This document shows positions 62,930 to 64,000 of a stretch of DNA of 64,000 bases, piece by piece (within the stretch, counting starts at the first letter, position 1; every line of letters begins with the position of its first letter). The notes beneath the pieces were generated by a model. It made no database searches. It was not told the origin of the DNA and saw nothing but the letters and a program-made list of their open reading frames with translations. Made by a program: the position numbers and the translations under genes. The DNA is taken from the NCBI RefSeq assembly GCF_009903685.1, contig NZ_JAAABI010000001.1, forward strand, positions 496,001 to 560,000. The letters run 5' to 3'. The stretch is from Flagellimonas ochracea. Its GTDB lineage: Bacteria; Bacteroidota; Bacteroidia; Flavobacteriales; Flavobacteriaceae.

Positions 62930-64000
62930 TCAGTCGTTGCGAACTACCTTAAAAATTCGCATCAAAAAAGGACGTACGCGCAGGCCAATTTCCTTAAGGA
63001 TGTTTATAACTGTTTTTTGGAGTAGTACAACTTGGCTTTTAATGTGTTGCGTGCCATAGGCCAGCTGTGCCATTATTTCTTCCTCATACTTAACATATTG
63101 CAATGAAAGATAGGTGCATAGGACCATAAAAGCTACCGCTCCCGGGATAGCAATCATTGGATTTAGACCATGCTGAAAGAATTTGTAGAGTCCCAACCCC
63201 GTAAAACTGCCATATAAGACCACAAAATGAATCACATAGATGGTCAATGTACTGGAACCCACTTTGAGAATGGTTTTGTGCGTCAAAAAAGACTTAAAAA
63301 TCATGAACACAGCAAAAGCAAGAAAAACATCACCCAAACGAATAAAAAGATAATTGTTGGACTGTATCAGTTCAAAAAGCTCAATTCCTGTAACTTCAGA
63401 TAGCTTTAAAAACAAATCAGATGAAAGGAATACCAACCCACATCCAAGTAAAGCAGCCACGCCAATTGCGTATGGATAAAGATGCCTATGATTTTTGAAT
63501 CGTACAAAAAGCAGGGCAATAGCCGCCCCAATGCTAGTATAGCCCATCCATGGGAAAATGGTAAATACAGAACCGTTGGCTTTGGTAAAGTAATTGGCCA
63601 GACCTTGTGGTAGAAAACCGAACGTATATTGTTTGTACAACGGTTCCAATAGGAACAATAGAATTGTTACCAAAATCAGGGAAAGCGGAAAAACGAAATG
63701 CTTTTTTTGAACCGTGAGCAAGTAGATGCCCACAATGGCTAGAATGGAAAGGCCGATGCAATGAAGCACATCTACCAAATAAAACCCGTAATAGAGTTCT
63801 CCTTTTAACAAGCCAAAGAGATTCAAACGCAACAGATAGCCAATTAGAAGCAGTTGCAGACCACGCCGGATTCCTTTTTTCACTCTTGGATTTTCGAGTC
63901 CTCTTTGCGGGACGCGAACCAACAAATACGTAAAGATAAATCCAGATACCGTGAAGAATACCGGTGCGGTGATTCCCCTAAAGTATAGCCAAATATTATA
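62930..64000 (-). CDS. DUF1624/DUF418-type membrane protein, N terminus beyond the window
   Basis: At least 357 residues of an integral membrane protein; the frame is open to the right edge, so the start lies outside. The visible beginning includes FRGITAPVFFTVSGFIFTYL, the pattern seen in heparan-alpha-glucosaminide N-acetyltransferase-like (DUF1624) and related acyltransferase-type membrane proteins. About nine further helices follow (IGLSILAIVGIYLLT; FTIFPWMGYTSIGAAIALLFV; STLTIYVIHFVVLYGSFTGLG). Acyl transfer to a cell-surface sugar is the usual suggestion for the family, not proven here. It is convergent with the NIPSNAP gene. Confidence 0.75.
   Translation of the reverse strand, partial: YNIWLYFRGITAPVFFTVSGFIFTYLLVRVPQRGLENPRVKKGIRRGLQLLLIGYLLRLNLFGLLKGELYYGFYLVDVLHCIGLSILAIVGIYLLTVQKKHFVFPLSLILVTILLFLLEPLYKQYTFGFLPQGLANYFTKANGSVFTIFPWMGYTSIGAAIALLFVRFKNHRHLYPYAIGVAALLGCGLVFLSSDLFLKLSEVTGIELFELIQSNNYLFIRLGDVFLAFAVFMIFKSFLTHKTILKVGSSTLTIYVIHFVVLYGSFTGLGLYKFFQHGLNPMIAIPGAVAFMVLCTYLSLQYVKYEEEIMAQLAYGTQHIKSQVVLLQKTVINILKEIGLRVRPFLMRIFKVVRND

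Overview
The window looks like chromosome from a marine member of the Flavobacteriaceae (Bacteroidota). The evidence is the moderate GC content, several families largely confined to this group (Lacal_2735-type small protein, HYC_CC_PP protein, DUF6799 repeats, single-chain SdaA, short LeuA), promoters with the Bacteroidota -7 box TANNTTTG, few Shine-Dalgarno sequences, and the synteny tpx-dgk-ftsK-lolA-lptF/G-ribB. A genus in the Muricauda/Maribacter neighbourhood is possible but cannot be decided here. No insertion sequence, prophage, CRISPR array or rRNA was seen; there is one tRNA gene (Ser, UGA).

Layout. 0-9.6 kb is housekeeping: leuAB, a pseudouridine synthase, panB, sdaA, dnaK and an atypical response regulator. 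9.6-15 kb holds secreted and small membrane proteins, a probable pseudogene, a 54-residue gene, a VIT-type metal transporter and two small genes that end an efflux operon. 15-21 kb is a TolC/membrane-fusion/RND efflux operon. 21-35 kb is a sulfur-metabolism island: a DUF6799 protein, an outer-membrane protein, pyruvate phosphate dikinase, then sqr-tusE/dsrC-dsrE2, a FadL-type channel, a four-gene sulfite-oxidation operon (molybdenum sulfite dehydrogenase, membrane cytochrome c, rhodanese lipoprotein, fatty-acid-hydroxylase-like protein), an orphan membrane protein and an ATC-hydrolase-like protein. 35.4-46.9 kb is a copper/silver export cluster (HYC_CC_PP, CusA, CusC-like, metal-binding lipoprotein, HMA-AraC regulator, CopA, PepSY, CusB-DUF3347). 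47-64 kb returns to housekeeping: tRNA-Ser, TSUP permease, DegT aminotransferase, degenerate RibBA, LptF/G, LolA, FtsK, DgkA, Tpx, NhaC, a PLP enzyme with a divergent Lrp regulator, Lpd, NIPSNAP and a DUF1624-type membrane protein cut by the window end.

Main discovery. A 14-bp palindrome GTAAC-N4-GTTAC occurs five times, all in promoter regions between 20.8 and 34.3 kb. A second palindrome of the same 5-4-5 geometry, ATGAC-N4-GTCAT, occurs at ppdK and sqr. At five promoters (efflux operon, ppdK, sqr, sulfite operon, orphan membrane protein) one of these boxes is centred exactly 29.5 bp upstream of the first base of a TANNTTTG-like -7 box. That corresponds to about -41.5, the class II position of CRP/FNR-family activators. 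It points to a coherent sulfur-oxidation/efflux regulon under one or two CRP/FNR-type regulators encoded outside the window.

How the genes may work together (inference). Sqr oxidises sulfide at the membrane. The TusE/DsrC and DsrE2 proteins carry the sulfane sulfur. The rhodanese handles it in the periplasm. The Mo enzyme oxidises sulfite to sulfate and passes electrons to its cytochrome. PPDK and the efflux pump would adjust carbon flow and export under the same signal.
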